Assembly: GCF_034190915.1 (NCBI RefSeq)
Contig: NW_026947491.1
Span: 24,244,101 to 24,308,100, forward strand
Direction: 5' to 3'
From: Cavia porcellus
Taxonomy: Eukaryota > Chordata > Mammalia > Rodentia > Caviidae
Length of the DNA stretch: 64,000 nt
Both the position numbers and the translations under genes were made by a program. The notes beneath the pieces were generated by a model, which was given only the letters and a program-made list of their open reading frames with translations, ran no database searches and had not been told where the DNA came from. This document shows positions 1 to 12,941 of this stretch, piece by piece. Within the stretch, counting starts at the first letter, position 1. Each line of letters begins with the position of its first letter.

Positions 1-1849
1 ATGCATAGAATATAAATTGTTATAATAAAAGGATAACTAATTAGTGAACCCAACAATGTAATGAGGGCAATATAAAGGCATATAGTATACTATTTGTTTA
101 TCAAAACCTTGCCACATTTCATCTGAAAGAGTTGTTAATAAATGGAAAGATATGATTCCAATGGGGAGAAAAACAAAACCTCCAAGTCGGTATTTTTTAG
201 TATCAGTAAAATGAACTTGGATGGTGCAGTTGAGATGTTAGGTTTCAGTAGGATATCATTTTGGTATCAGGATGGCATTAGGTCAAAAGGATTTTAGAGT
301 TGACAGTCACTGAGTAGATAAGCCAATTGAGTGGCCAGTCTGCATCAGAGTTGCAAAGTTGTGACATAATACTCTGAGGATGAAGCTGGGCACCTCCTCT
401 AGGTTAGGAAGCCTCTGTTGCATGCCCCAAGTGGGGCCTCGTGTGTTCTCCTAGATTTGTCAACAAGATAATTCTTAATAGGCATCATCTCTGGCTCAAT
501 CTCTGATGGAACAATCACCTTATTCAGCCGTTTCCTGGCAGGTAGACTCAACATTAGTTATAGATAATTGTGAAAATCTAATACATATTAATACTTTTAG
601 GCCAAATAATCTAACACGTATTATTTTGTCTTGTAATGTTTAAGAATATTCTTGCTTATTGCAGTAATAGTCAGACTTATAATTCCAATTTAGAAGGTAT
701 AATTGCTTGAGTATTTTATGCTTGTGCACCTCTGTTAAGTCTTACAAACTTACTGAGAATATTGAAAGAGTTAAAATATAAAGTCTGTCATGTTTGCAGG
801 TTTAATTTACTAGAATGATAAGTTCTAAAAGCACATGGGGAAATCATTACCATGATAGCAGTACTTAGACTAAGCTGTATTAAGTATGTTAAAACAAACA
901 TTTCTAAGTATTTAAGTAATAAAAGTATAAATGGAACAAAATAATATTGTAAATGGATTTCAAAACAATTGTTAAAAATTTTGGCTTACAAATACAATAA
1001 GATTTCTCAGATGAAATTAAGATGTTAACATTGTAAAGCTTTTAATGTCAATGAATTGAAAGCCATTTTTCATTTTAATCTTAAATGAACATGAAATTAA
1101 TCATTCTACTAACAAAAACATTAGAGCACTCCAAGGAAAGTCATTTATGTACATTGGAAAGCAACTGGTTTTGCTAGAGTGGAGATGATATTTGGGTGAA
1201 TTACAAAATAAAACACAAAGCAAAACAGTGCGAGGACAGGTCAGTGCTGGCCACACCAGGCCAGGGCGCTGTTGGGATGGAGGAGAGCCCCCCTCACCAG
1301 AGCGGTTCCACAGTTACAGCAGCACCACTCTGAACTAGAGGCAGAAGGCCAGAGATGTCATGTGATCAGAAGGCTGGGAATAAAATGTGGCTGATGGCAG
1401 ATGCAAACTGGCCCACATTTTCATCTTTTCCAGGATAAAAGGGTGAAGTGGTTATTTCAAGAGACATACATTGTACCTACTTACTTAATCTTATCCTGGC
1501 CCGCATATTGGCTGTTATCCTAAGGAAATAATACAAAGAAAAGAAATTTATATACACGAAAGCACTAATTATAGAACTGTGTATAAAATCAAAAATTAAT
1601 TTTATCCATGAGATTCAATGAACAAAGTATTACTAGGAACATGTAGGATATTATTAAAAAAATTAAAACAGAATTTACAAAGATTAAGAAATGACTAGGG
1701 AAAATTACATAGAATTAAAAAGGAAAAATTCAGAAAACATAATTGTATTTTTGGTAGGATTTTATATATACAATCAAGTGCTAGAAGAGAACATGATTTT
1801 GTATTATAAAAATTTTGCATGCTATTAGTGCAATAAGTAATTTTCTTTT
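1..1849. other. Unassigned AT-rich sequence
   Basis: I recognise no gene or repeat here. Most of it is strongly AT-rich with frequent stops in all frames. A GC-richer patch at about 1230-1430 interrupts it, but it has no long open frame, splice-site pattern or repeat signature that I can name. Ancient decayed repeats could be present below what reading by eye can detect. Confidence 0.6.
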
Positions 1850-1962
1850 TTGTTTCTTTCCTTCCCTGTCTACTTTCTTTCTTTCTTTCCTTCCTTCATA
1901 CTTTCCTTCCTTTCTTTCTCTCCTCTCTCTCCTCCTCTTTTTTTTTTTTTTTTTTTTTTTGA
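1850..1962. repeat. Pyrimidine-rich (CTTT/CCTT)n simple repeat with T tract
   Basis: Imperfect CTTT, CCTT and CTCT units run for about 90 bases and end in an uninterrupted T run of more than 20 bases at about 1939-1961. The 63-codon open frame across it (Phe/Leu/Ser-rich) is only a translation of the pyrimidine tract, not a gene. Confidence 0.9.
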
Positions 1963-3329
1963 TAAAGTTAGGCCATGTCTCCTAACCTTTAATTTGTTTA
2001 CATTCTATTTTGGATCAACCTATAAGAATTTTTTACATTAAAATCTAGAAAATTTTAGCCAAGCTTATTTGATAGCTCCCATGGCTAAAACTCTCACTGA
2101 AGTAGGCATCTGTTGCATTCTCCACTCATCTTTTTCCTGGCAGTAGCACTGTGCTTCAGATAACAATTTTGCTCATTGAATTCAGCCTTGTTAGTACTGT
2201 CAATCAAAATTTCATGACCCATAAAAATGTTTTTTGTGTGTGTCTATTCCCTGGAACCCAAGAACAACCTGGATTCCTGTTGATTCTAAACTAGATTTTT
2301 CAATTTCACTTTCATTCTTGGACTATTCTCTATCTTGCTAATAAATTTCTATATTTGATTGTATGACGCAGATTACTTACCTCTTCCCTGACCTTTACTT
2401 CTTATTAGTAAAGTGCTGTAGCAGCACATAGGGAAGGTTCTCAGTCTAACTTTGAGGCCAGGAGTGTCCTCACTGGAGGCAGCATTAGCAGTAGAGTTTC
2501 TACTGGCTGCATAAGCAGGAAAGGGCATTTTGGGAGAGCAGTCCCACAGTGTTACAAGAATATATGCCATCTTTGGAACTATAAACAGCTTGGTGCTTCT
2601 ATTGCTCATTTGGAATAAGTTCCCACGAGTCTTAAAATTTAGAAACTAGCTTTTTCTTCTTGTGATGTCAGAATTTAAAACACAGTGCCTAACATATCTA
2701 GAGGGTCATGATGTATATGCTGAATAACTGGCTGAACTTTTTCTGTACTATTTTATGCAAAGCAGTAGGATTGATGTCTAAAGCAATTGTCTGATATATT
2801 TGGGTCACCGCATTGGCTCATTTCTTAACTTACTAAGAAACATGCTGAAGTTGGCTCCAAGCAGGATAATTTTGCATCAGGAGCCTTGGGCAAAGGCTCA
2901 TGAGATGGAAAGTTGAGCAATGATACTTTGCCTCAGTTTTAAGCCTTGTTATGCCTCACTTAGGCAGTGCCTAGCCTGGAAATCCTGATTTTGCTCTAAC
3001 TTCCTTTCTTTCCAGTTGATAAGAAAACCCTTAGAATCGGCCTTATTCACATCCTGTTCCTCTGATTTAATAAGAATAGGAATTTGAAATAGATTTCATT
3101 ACAGACATTTGCTTTTCAACCTACACAATGATGATAATCTCTCATCAGGAGCTGAACTGAAATGAGCACAGTCTGGAGCAGGAGGCAGAGCTGAGTGCAG
3201 AGTACATTGGCTTGAAAAGAAAGGCAGGCCATTTAATATTGGTGAATATGTTCACCTGGAAACTGGAAATTAATATCATCTTCCTGTTCTAACTTGTCTC
3301 TAGTGATGAAACACAGAAGTTCACAACAA
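1963..3329. other. Mostly unassigned sequence; possible MIR/L2 end near 2680
   Basis: No gene is visible. At about 2680-2738 the order CACAGTGCCTAACAT followed by TGCTGAATAACTGGCTGAA resembles the 3' end shared by MIR and L2 elements (cagtgcctggcacat, then gctcaataaatg), but the match is short and degraded. The rest is single-copy-like sequence with no signature I can name. Confidence 0.4.
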
Positions 3330-3339
3330 TGGCAGGAAG

Positions 3340-3973
3340 CATACGGTTATGATTTATACACTGTGTCAACTCGAGAAGTCTAGAAGCTTAACTACTGGAT
3401 TCAGCAGCTTTACATCTTGAGGTGCAGAGGACAAGTGGTTACCGTTCTAGCATAGTGTTCACTGTGTCAATCTGAGAAGGTCAGAGGTTTAATTAAGTGA
3501 TCCAGCTGAGGCCAGGGTCTTTAGTTTGTAACATTCTCAGCCTGTGCAAGAGGAGAGCAGATGGTGTGAGTGCTACACCCACCCGAGGGGAGCAGCCTGC
3601 ACATAATAAACGGCAAAGGAGGAGGGACTGATGGGTGGTTCACTGGAGGAGCTCCAGTCTTCGCCTTTAACTTTGACATTGTCTCCTGGCTTCTGGCAAA
3701 GACTGTTTGGCTTGCACCTGGGACTCTTCAGCCTTCCATCATAGATTCTTCAGTGTTCCATTGCAGACCCATCGGCCTCCTGATACGGACTTGCATGGGA
3801 CACTGCAGTCAGCTGCAGCCCTTGGGCTGGAACCTTCAGTCTCCAGCTTGCAGACACCCTCTGTGCTCCCTCATCTGATTTTGTGGCTGATCATTGTAAG
3901 CCAATTTGTAATTTCTTATATATTTGTATATTTTGTGTTATATCCGTTTCTCTAGTAAAACCTGACTGATACA
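3340..3973 (+). mobile_element. Solo LTR, ERVL/MLT2-like
   Basis: Old endogenous-retrovirus LTR without internal sequence. The 3' end is diagnostic: GTGAGCC-like GTAAGCCAATTTGTAAT, a TATATATTTG stretch, then TCCGTTTCTCTAGTAAAACC and CTGACTGATACA, the pattern that closes ERVL LTRs of the MLT2 group. The 5' part carries CACTGTGTCAAC, typical of the LTR start, and a second diverged CACTGTGTCAAT about 100 bases on, suggesting an internal duplication. The start is approximate. The 102- and 82-codon open frames inside (3570-3955) belong to the LTR and are not genes. Family call is from memory, not a database match. Confidence 0.65.
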
Positions 3974-6305
3974 CATAAACAGCAATCGAAAACAGATTTA
4001 AAAAGCACCTCAGAGACATAGTAAATATAAAACTTTTCCTAATTTGTTGTTACTCTATAATGGTGAACAAGAAGTAGACATACGTGAAAATAGAAACATA
4101 TTGTTGTTTTTCAGTTTAAAATAAAGAAATTCTCACTTTCTCAGCTAAATTCCCCATTTCCATTAGTATGCGCTGGAAATGATTGGATCTGGGTGAATTC
4201 AAAGGTGCTTTATCCGTGTGATCAGGAATATACTTCTGTTCATCTGCAATGATATGTTAGAAAAGACTTGATCTGTGAACTATTGTTTTTAAGATAATTA
4301 TTTGTAGATAAACTAGTTGGACTTGAGCAGGTGACAAACTGATAAATGTCATCATGAAAACCATGGCATGTAGCAACTTAACACTTAGTGCCAAATACGT
4401 CTATTGGTTCAATCCTTGACTTGCTATTCTGGAATAAGAGATGTAGTCAGAACAGTAGTTCAGAACCTCACATCCTCTTTGCTCTTTGTGACCTGCTCTC
4501 ATGCTGCTCAACACTCTTTTAGTCCCTTCCAGGAATCCCCCAGCCAGGGAACAATGTTTTTCAACAGCTCTCCTCTTCTGTTCTAAGTCCCTGCTCTAAA
4601 GAAGGGCTCCATCACCAAGATTCCTGGTGAGCTGGCATGAGCTGGTGGCTGTTCATGTGTCACCATCTCAGTCGTACTTTAATACGGCCTGCTGGAGACT
4701 CTCAGCCCTTAGGAGTGACTAACGAATGGTGAAGGATGCTCAGTATTGTGACCATGAAAAAATTCTTTGGTTCAAAGGCCTCCAAATCAAATGTTTATGG
4801 CCCTTTTGTATAGTTTTAAATAGATTATTGGCCCAAACCAACCTGAACAGAAACTTTTATAATGATAAGTATAACTTTCCCCCAGATTGTTGTTACTGTG
4901 GTCTTTCCAAAGAGGGAATTTTGCCCACCAGGATCCTCCACTCTTATAGCGATGGCTGCTCTTTGTCTTTCTGCCCATGACAAGAAAGATTTACCAACTA
5001 GCTTATGGACAGGTGTCAGTAGGTAATACCTAGCGTAACTATTTTCAGTTAGTACTCTAGGGTGTATTTGTGTTAGGGCTTTAATGAGGTGGGAGCCCCA
5101 AGTCTCTGCTTACCTATCTCCTGGCTTAACTCTTCTTCCTTTGATGGGATTCACTTTTCCTGGGGTTTTATTCACTTGTATGATACCATAGTTCTAGACT
5201 GTGGGAAGGAATTAAGTGAGGCTTAGGTTGTACTTTGGCAGTGGTACTTTTGGAAATAAAAGCAAACTCACAGCATTTTCATTAATCTAGGAAAACGAGC
5301 CACCTTCCCCACTGGGTATGCCTTTCCATATTGGCAAGCTAATTCCTGATGCCAGAACCTGATCTTAGGGATTTTTTTTTTGGTCTTTTTTCCATTTTCT
5401 GTTGTTGTTTTCTTAGAAGAATGAACTATAGTCATGGCAATTTTCCTGTGTTGAATTAAGGTTATGCTTTTATTCTTTCTGAACTCCCTTTGATCTAGTG
5501 CATTGGCTGCCCTTGGGGTAAGGTCAGAGCAGCTGCATCTCTCTGCACAAGGCTCTCTGAGAAGCTACCTGCTCCCAAACTGCCTCGCTCGCTATTCCTG
5601 GGGTATAAATTCGCAGTGAGCATGGGATCCTAGCTCTGCACCTCTGTAAAAAAGACACAGTCACCATTGAGTAGCATGTTGTAAGCCTTTTCTGAGCAGC
5701 ATGGTAATTTGAACTGCTGCTACAGTGATGGCTAACTCTTACCAGATGACATGAGAAAAAATATGAGGTAAGATAAGTAGGCACAAGCCCACAGATTCTC
5801 GCTGAGAATTATGGATTACATAAAGGATGCTATTTATGGAGTGAAAATGTTAAAATTTCAGTGGTGTCATCTCTTCTACAAATGTGGTACTCCCTCAGTC
5901 ATCTCTACTGTGAATTTATAGCCTCCGGAAATCTACAAACAAATTATAACAAACAGAAAGTCTCATTCTTTAGCGAACAACTTTAGATGTCATGTCAGAA
6001 GACTCAGGGATTATCAGAACTTTTGTTTGGGAAATGACTTTGTAGATGGGAAAGCAGACACCAAGTTTTCATGAATAGGTCATCAGTTTAAATTCAGCAT
6101 GGCCTGTAGTAGATAAATGTCACTAACCATACGCGTTGCATCTTTTGGAAATATCTCTATGGCTGGCCTTGTGAGGTGAGTATGTATTAGCTGTACAATG
6201 CAATCATGCCCAGTTTGAGATGTATAAAATGGGAAAGACTTTGATTCTCGTAATTTAGTATTCTTATCTTTTTATCTATTCTCTGATTTGAGAATTACAT
6301 TAAGA
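3974..6305. other. Unassigned sequence
   Basis: No gene and no repeat I can name. Several short overlapping open frames (60-86 codons, both strands) occur between 4400 and 5790 but lack homology I recognise, codon bias or splice context. Base composition is mixed and there are no simple repeats longer than about 15 bases. Confidence 0.5.
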
Positions 6306-6309
6306 TCAA

Positions 6310-6455
6310 TGGATCTTATCATCACCACTTCATAGATGAAGAAAATATAGCCCAAAGAGATCAAGCAGTACACCCAGGTTCACATGGCTACATGACATGG
6401 ACATAGTCAAATGACATCTTTGGATGCCTATCCTGGTTTTGGCTCAACTCAAATG
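6310..6455 (-). mobile_element. MIR SINE fragment, antisense
   Basis: The order TCATAGATGAAGAAAATATAG, CCCAAAGAGATCAAGCAGTA, CACCCAGGTTCACATGGCTA follows the antisense MIR core (cagatgaggaaactgaggc, agagaggttaagtgac, cccaaggtcacacagct). It is heavily diverged, as expected of a copy older than the rodent radiation. Confidence 0.65.
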
Positions 6456-7974
6456 AAGTGGTGCTTCTCTTCTCCAGCTCTAAACTTTTCAACTTGCAGG
6501 TAATCCAAATCTATGAAAATTTCAGAAATATTATTAGGAATCTATAAGTCCATGGGTATATCAAGCATGACTGTGATTAAATAAATCTTCTACATATATG
6601 CATTGCTAATTTTTCAAATGAATATAGATTTTCTTATGATTCACTAAAATATAAAATTAGTTAAAGGACTCTGAACTCATAGTAGCATCTGATGATTATG
6701 TATTTTACTAAATAGCATTCACCAAAATTATCATATCATATATTTATGAATAGGGATATATGTGTTAATGGGTGTTTTTAAAAGTAAAACATGAATTTCA
6801 TATGCAAAAATATTGAGAAGTGTGATTCAATATGAAAAAACTGGAATTAGAAGTTAGGTTGCTTTATTGTATCTTTTTATTCCTCTTTGTCACTCAAAAC
6901 TGAGTGCACTGTATCCTACAAAAAAGAGCTTGCACTGTATTTATCCTCTTGTCATACAAATGCTCCCAGATCCTCCCACTACGATGATTCAGTCATTCAG
7001 TAAGAGAGAGGACCTGGTGCACAATACAAGAAAAATTCTCCACGTTCTTTGTAAGTTAGTGGAACCTGGCATTAGGGGAAGCAGACAGCAGCCCAGCCAT
7101 AGGCTCAACTTCTGATCACCAAGTATCTTCACACCTGCTGTTGAGTGCCACCTCTCAGCCTTAACTCACAAAAGGAAACAGAGGGCAGGCCTAAGGGAAG
7201 AGCAAACACGGTACGACATAAACAGGTAAAGGGAAACTTACTGAGTGGGGAGACAATATGTGGACACATATCCATAGGATTTGGTGGGATTGGTTTTCCA
7301 AAATTAAAGTTTTGTAACTTACCCATGTCGAACAGTTATAACATAAGGAATTTTTAAAAGGCATTAAGTGTGTTCCTTAATTTCTGAGTACTGGAAGGCC
7401 AAAGAAATCTTACTTCAAAAGGCCATCTGATGTTTTGAAGCAGAATCTCTATGTGGTAATTTGGGTGTGTTATATCAACAAGGATGGGAGAAACCTGCTA
7501 CACCCAGAAATCAGCTTAAAACATGCCTAAGGGACACCTACACAATGCAAAAGGCATCCAGAGGCTTCATGGAAAGGAGGTAGTGCTCCCTGAGGTTTCT
7601 GGGAAAAACACAGTTCCCAAGGTTACAGTTCCCAAGGTCCTTTTCGATTAGATGTGGCATCTTTGGATTCAGGTCTACACATGGACCAGAGGGAAAAATG
7701 ATTCCTTACCTTGACATCAGTGGATCTGAGGTTCCTTTTGCTCCAAGGGCCTCTTTTTTCCTGAAGGTCATGTTGACTTGAACTTTTTTCCCTCTAGGAC
7801 TTGCATTCTCTTAGCACAGGACCTTAGTGACACTGCCTTTCAGTGACTCATGGTGTGGTGGTTTGCTTCTGTATAAATCCAGAAAGTACAAAATAGATAG
7901 AAGCTCCCTGGAAACATTCAGATATAAGAATTTTGGCCTCTTGAAAAATTCCTCATTTTGTTTTTCTTCAAGAG
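6456..7974. other. Unassigned sequence with a 15-bp tandem duplication
   Basis: No gene seen. At 7610-7639 the 15-mer ACAGTTCCCAAGGT(T/C) is present twice in direct tandem, a simple slippage duplication. Short open frames on both strands at 7129-7357 mirror each other and are not supported as coding. Confidence 0.5.
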
Positions 7975-8083
7975 CAGAGTTTGGTCTGTCTTGCTCCCTG
8001 CTAACTCCTTTCTATGTACACAATTTGCCAGGCCCTAGCAAATAACAGGCTCTCAATAAACATCTGCTGAGGATAAATGAGTC
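7975..8083 (+). mobile_element. L2-like 3' end
   Basis: The sequence GCCAGGCCCTAGCA, AATAACAGGCTCTCAATAAA, CATCTGCTGAGGATAAATGA matches the classic L2/MIR3 terminus (gcctggcacatagtaggtgctcaataaatatttgttgaatgaatga). Only the end is clear; the 5' limit is a guess. Confidence 0.6.
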
Positions 8084-8652
8084 CACCTTAGTCACACGTG
8101 TTCTCCTTGGGGTTATGAGCGGCCAAGTTCAGAGCAGGCTTGCAGTAGTTGTAGGATGTCCTATTTCAGCGTTCATTCTCTTCAGCTGGACAAGGGGCCA
8201 CTGACTGCCACCACTGCTGATTTACACAGTCTTTCATGGACAGGGATATTTTTACCTCTTTTGCCAATGATCAAATTAGGGCAGATTAATCAAACAGTTC
8301 CTGAGTATCGTGTTTTCTGACTGTAGCTCTCACATCTGGTGTACTGCCTAGGGCACTTGAAGAGCTGGCTCACAGCAATCCGAGTTTGGTTCTACCCCAA
8401 ACATATTTCTGTAGGATTGAAACCTCAGAATTTTTTTGTATTAACCAATTCAAAACCATCCCATCAATTACTGATGACTTAATTTGTCCTTAAACATTAT
8501 TATTTTTCTAAGTTAAGTATGATCATAGGTGTATTTTTCAAATTATGAAAACACTCCCTGCTCTACCTGCATTTTTAAATAGGATATGGCACATAGATGT
8601 CATGACTTCATTCTCTTCTACAGATCTGGCTAGCACATCCAGCTATATAAAA

Positions 8653-8677
8653 TAACAACAACAACAATAACAACAAA
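8653..8677. repeat. (AAC)n/(AAT)n microsatellite
   Basis: Short run of AAC units with one AAT interruption. Nothing beside it suggests that it is the tail of a recognisable SINE. Confidence 0.85.
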
Positions 8678-8934
8678 GTGTTTGTGGATGAATGCAAGAA
8701 ACAATTGTTTCATCAGTTGGCCTGAGTTAGCATGTCTGATACTTGTTTTAGCTTCCAAATCTGTCAGCGTTTACGGATGCACTGATCATCTGGTAAAAAT
8801 AACAACGGTGTAGGTTGTAGAGAAAATACTTGAGGCCAGATAAAGTGCAAGGTAAATAGACACATGATAGAGAGATGATAGACAGATAACAATTCTAAGG
8901 TATCATGGTATGAATGAAAGAAACAGGTTTTGGG

Positions 8935-9075
8935 GAACTGTGCTGGAAGTCTGATTGTCTTATATATTACTTTGTCTGTGGCTTTAGACAGCTTAGTTAT
9001 TTCAGCTTGAGTTTACTTATCTGAAAAGAGAACATACTGTTTTTCTACTTTTATCAGTGTAATGATTAATGCACC
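8935..9075 (+). mobile_element. MIR SINE fragment, sense
   Basis: CTTTGTCTGTGGCTTTAGAC, AGCTTAGTTATTTCAGCTTG, AGTTTACTTATCTGAAAAGA follows the sense MIR core (ctgtgtgaccttgggcaag, tcacttaacctctctgagcc, tcagtttcctcatctgtaaa). Strongly diverged, so boundaries are approximate. Confidence 0.6.
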
Positions 9076-11639
9076 AAAATATACAAAGCACTCCATATTG
9101 TTTTGTTTAGTTTTGACTCTGTAAGCACATTTTCTTCCAAGGGAAGATCCGAGAGAAGACAGTTTCTGTCTATGGTACCTTTCCAAGTAGGGCAGGTGAT
9201 TGTGAACAGAAACCCCTAAACCCCTACCTTCATTTAACAACTTGAAAACTGCTTGAAAATCAACATTCTCTAGGCTTCAACAGTGTCTATGTGAAACAGA
9301 GTCTCTGTAATGGCCTTGATGGAATATATTAGCTTTTTTCCCTTTTATTCAAGGTTTATTATGAACTTTTATATACAAGATAAAGGCAAGCATTTGAAAA
9401 CCTGGTAATCTCATACTCTGCTGAGGGAAATGAAAAGAAAGACCAGTTGAGTGTGGTTATAAATAAGTTATTCTCAATCTTTAGCACATTGAAATAGTGA
9501 TAAGTGAACTAAAATTCACAAATATTTAGTAACCTAAAACCAAGGTTTGAAATAATTTTTCCCTGTCTTAGAATGGACATGAATGGGACTAGAGGAAATT
9601 ACGAAGATGGGGGAATTGAGTGAATAAATGCAATATGCCAAAATATATGATTCATGAAAGAATTCCATCAAGATGGTAACTATTTAAATGCATAATTTTT
9701 GATTTGCAAATGAATCGGACATAAATTTTCCAACTTTAATAACTTTGAGGTTTTTAAATGTGTTGGTGTTGAAGTTTGCTCCTCTAGATCTAAACTCTCT
9801 CTCCTAGGGTGGGGTTGTTGGGTTTGAAGCATATGATCTGGACTCAGCTGCCCACTTGCTCCTATGCAGGGCTCTGAAGCATGAGCAAATTATGCAAAGA
9901 CACGAAGATGATGTAGGACCTCTCCCCGGGGTGGCAGTTACTATCACCCAGCATAGTGGCCTCCGACAACGGCTGAAGTAGAAGTGTTAGCATCTCACAC
10001 AGATCCTTCGTGTAGGTTAATCCACTGTCCCTACTGCCCGTCTGTCTTGGTTCTGATCTTTTTTTCCCAGGTGTTTCCCTCTAGCTCTTCTACTGATCAT
10101 CTTATCTAAATTACAGATACTTCTAATAATTTCTTTTCCCAGTTAAGTCAGAGCATATCTCTCTACTGCTTGCAAACAAGACCTGACAAATACTTAGTGA
10201 CTATTTAAAAATATATTTAACTTTATTTTATTTTTAAAAAAACTTTTAGTTTTATGGATGAAAGGAAAAATTTCATAACAAAATAATAGAATCACAATAC
10301 ATTGCAAGTTGTTATCTTTACAGTTATTGCTCAGAATACAAAATATGAGCATAAAAATTTCTCCAATCCATCTTAGCACAAATTTCCTTTTTAATGAACT
10401 AAGAGACACTAATAGTATACCTGACTTGCATTTTTCACCTTTTCTCTACTACATCTAACTTTGGAAGATTATGTATTTTATGAGGAAAGATAGAACTGTT
10501 CCAACATTGCAGGGAAATACAGGAGAGTAGTAGACAGGATAAGTGATCTTTAGAGAACTATCAGAAGTATCATCTACAGATGGAAGGCATCAACAGATAC
10601 AGGTTAACCTGAAGAAGGTGGGAAGTCAGGGCAAGCAGTAAACCCAGCAGTTACACCTGTTAGGCTACTCTATCCTGTAAAATGAGCCTTTCTTTAACAC
10701 AATGAGAGCTGCTGAGTATACTGGGAAATAGACCAGTAATCTGACTGGTTGGGTACTATTTCTTATGCAGCCCTCCATCTAATAATCCCACTACTTACCA
10801 CCCATTTCAAACCTCCCATTCACGAGAAACACAACGAGGAGGACGGAAGTTGGCCAACTCGGGAAACACTTGGCAACCGATAACGTCTTTTTTTCAATTA
10901 CTCTTTTGACTTGCACAGGGAGTGGAAATTCTGTGGAGGTCCCGGCAGGTGATCTCCTCTGGGGTATGGACAAAGGCCACATGCTTGTGCTACTAGTCAA
11001 GCTACCTGTTTTTGTGTCCCAGCCAAACACAATATGCTACCTATGAACAGAAGACACAGTGAGTCACGCAGCCCCAGAACTCATTTTCATGAGGTGTGTA
11101 TAACACCTGTACATGTAACCCACTCACAAAATGCCATTGCTAGCTTTCTAGAGGTAATTGCACATAGTGTCCCTAAGGGAAATCTCCCAAACTTTGAGGA
11201 GAAATCATAAAGTATCAGGGCTTGCAGTGCCACAGAGAAATGAGACTATCCAAAGCCAGCAATGAAGTTGGCCTCTCCCGGTCGGTCTCTTCAGTAACAG
11301 GGGTACTTGAGGACATTTGGGGAGGACTGAGCTTACTTCCTGGTTGCCTTTGTCTCTGGGTCCTCAGCAGCTGTTGATACCTTGAGTCAAGCTGCTTAGG
11401 CCTAGGAACAAAAGGTTTTTGTTTGAACCTTGAGATTTTTAAGATTTAGAAATGGCAACTTCAAGTGATGACAGGGTTTGCAGTTGCTGTTGAAAGTCAA
11501 TAGGAAACTTTGAAAGCACACAAGAGAGTCTTTGCTTTCCTGTTTCACTACGAATCCTATTAATGAGTGAGTGAAAACTTTGATTTCAGGATAGGAGTGC
11601 TTACATATAACAATAGGCTGTTTGTTTAACATAATAGTC
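9076..11639. other. Unassigned sequence
   Basis: No gene or named repeat recognised. Antisense open frames at 10194-10409, 10791-11030 and 11402-11641 are 71-79 codons long, without recognisable motifs. Composition alternates between AT-rich (10190-10420) and more balanced (10780-11400). Confidence 0.5.
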
Positions 11640-12240
11640 ATTTCCTTTGCACTGTGTTAACTTTTCATAACTTTCCCCTTTGTTATAATTTTAAAATTAT
11701 AGAACATTTTCAAGAATAGTAAAAGGAATTCATATGTAATTTTTATCCAGATTCACCGATAAAATGCCTATTTGATCCCATTGGCTCTCATTCTCTCCTC
11801 GTGCTCATGCACATGTGAGTGCACACACACAGAAATATAAATATGCACTTACACATACCCACATATATGAAGAGAAATAAATACACGGAGAAAAATTTAA
11901 AAGCTTATTGACATACATATGTATGTATATTTATGCCTATCTCAATTTTGTTCCCTAAACTATTTGAAAATAAGTTAGCAGTTTTAGATGCTGTGACTCT
12001 TTGCCTAAACATATCAGGATGCTAAACTAGGAATGTGTGTAACCATAGTGCATTGATTAGATTCAGAAAAATTCACACTACTGTTAGTTAGACTTTACTC
12101 TCCATATTTGAATCTTTAATTGTCACAATAGTATGCATTATAGTATACTATTCCTACCAGTCCACAATCACATAAAGCATTCAACTTTTAATATAATAGT
12201 TCAGCCTTTCTTTTCATTATTAAATTATTAAATAACAATT
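11640..12240. mobile_element. Ancient L1-type (L1M-like) fragment
   Basis: Reads in order as a common old mammalian LINE end: ATAGTAAAAGGAATTCATAT, TTTTATCCAGATTCACCGAT, then AACTATTTGAAAATAAGTTA, TACCAGTCCACAATCACATA. I know this succession from L1M copies in other mammals but am unsure of the canonical orientation, so no strand is given. A CA/TATA-rich patch sits at 11820-11940. Confidence 0.45.
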
Positions 12241-12339
12241 GCATAATAAAATAATTTATTCTATTTTCATTATTTGTGCTTGTCAACTGTAGCTTATTCT
12301 TTTTTAGTGGTCATTTTAATTTTTTAAGGAGATAGCTAA

Positions 12340-12440
12340 CATCTGTATCTGTATCTGTATTGGTAGCTGCATCTATAACTATATGTATACATATCATCTA
12401 CATCTATATATCTATATCATCTATGTCTGTATATTTCTTA
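12340..12440. repeat. Degenerate (ATCTGT/ATCTAT)n microsatellite
   Basis: Begins with three near-perfect CTGTAT units and continues as interrupted ATCTAT units to about 12435. It lies just outside the antisense L1 end. Confidence 0.75.
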
Positions 12441-12444
12441 GTAA

Positions 12445-12941
12445 GCTTTAAAAATTTTATTTGTTAGTACAAATCTGCAGCACAAAATGTTTACATTGCT
12501 TACATGATTGGGTACATGCATAGAACACATCTTAACTCCTTTTTCCTGTCTTGATCCCCTCCTTTATTATTCTTTTTGTCCATGTTTGCAGTACATAATG
12601 TTTACATTCCTTGAGTGGCATTGGTGCATGTATGTAACACATCTCACTTCCTTTATTCATTCCCTACCCCTCTCTTCCTCCCCTGGTGCACTTTTCATTT
12701 AAGAAAGATCTATCTCCCTACTTCCTATTGTTTGCTTTAATTTTATTTATACTTAGTGTTTCTCATAAAACACAAACCATATGATGTTTAATCTGGTGTC
12801 TGATTTATTGCACTTAACAATATGGTGCAACGTTGCATCCATTTTCCTACAGTGACTTAAATTTATCTTTCTTTGTGACAAAGTAATACTCTACCTTTTA
12901 TACATTCATACTTTGATGGATGTATAGGTTGCTTCACAATA
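12445..12941 (-). mobile_element. L1 3' end, antisense, 5'-truncated
   Basis: On the minus strand this reads AAGCAACCTATACATCCATC, then AAGTATGAATG.., GTAGAGTATTACTTTGTCAC, GATGCAACGTTGCACCATAT, GTGCAATAAATCAGACACCA. That is the last part of L1 ORF2 (the same segment as 14275-14440 on the plus strand), followed by 3' UTR. The 3' UTR contains two diverged tandem units of about 95 bases (about 12489-12690 on the plus strand), each with ..GTTTACATT..ACATCT.ACT... It ends exactly where the sense L1 begins. Confidence 0.8.

Noticed and set aside
1230..1430. CpG island or promoter
   Set aside because: GC-richer but with few CpGs, short, and without a neighbouring open frame or exon.
3570..3955. 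Two overlapping open frames of 102 and 82 codons
   Set aside because: Both fall within an ERVL-like solo LTR, which has no coding role.
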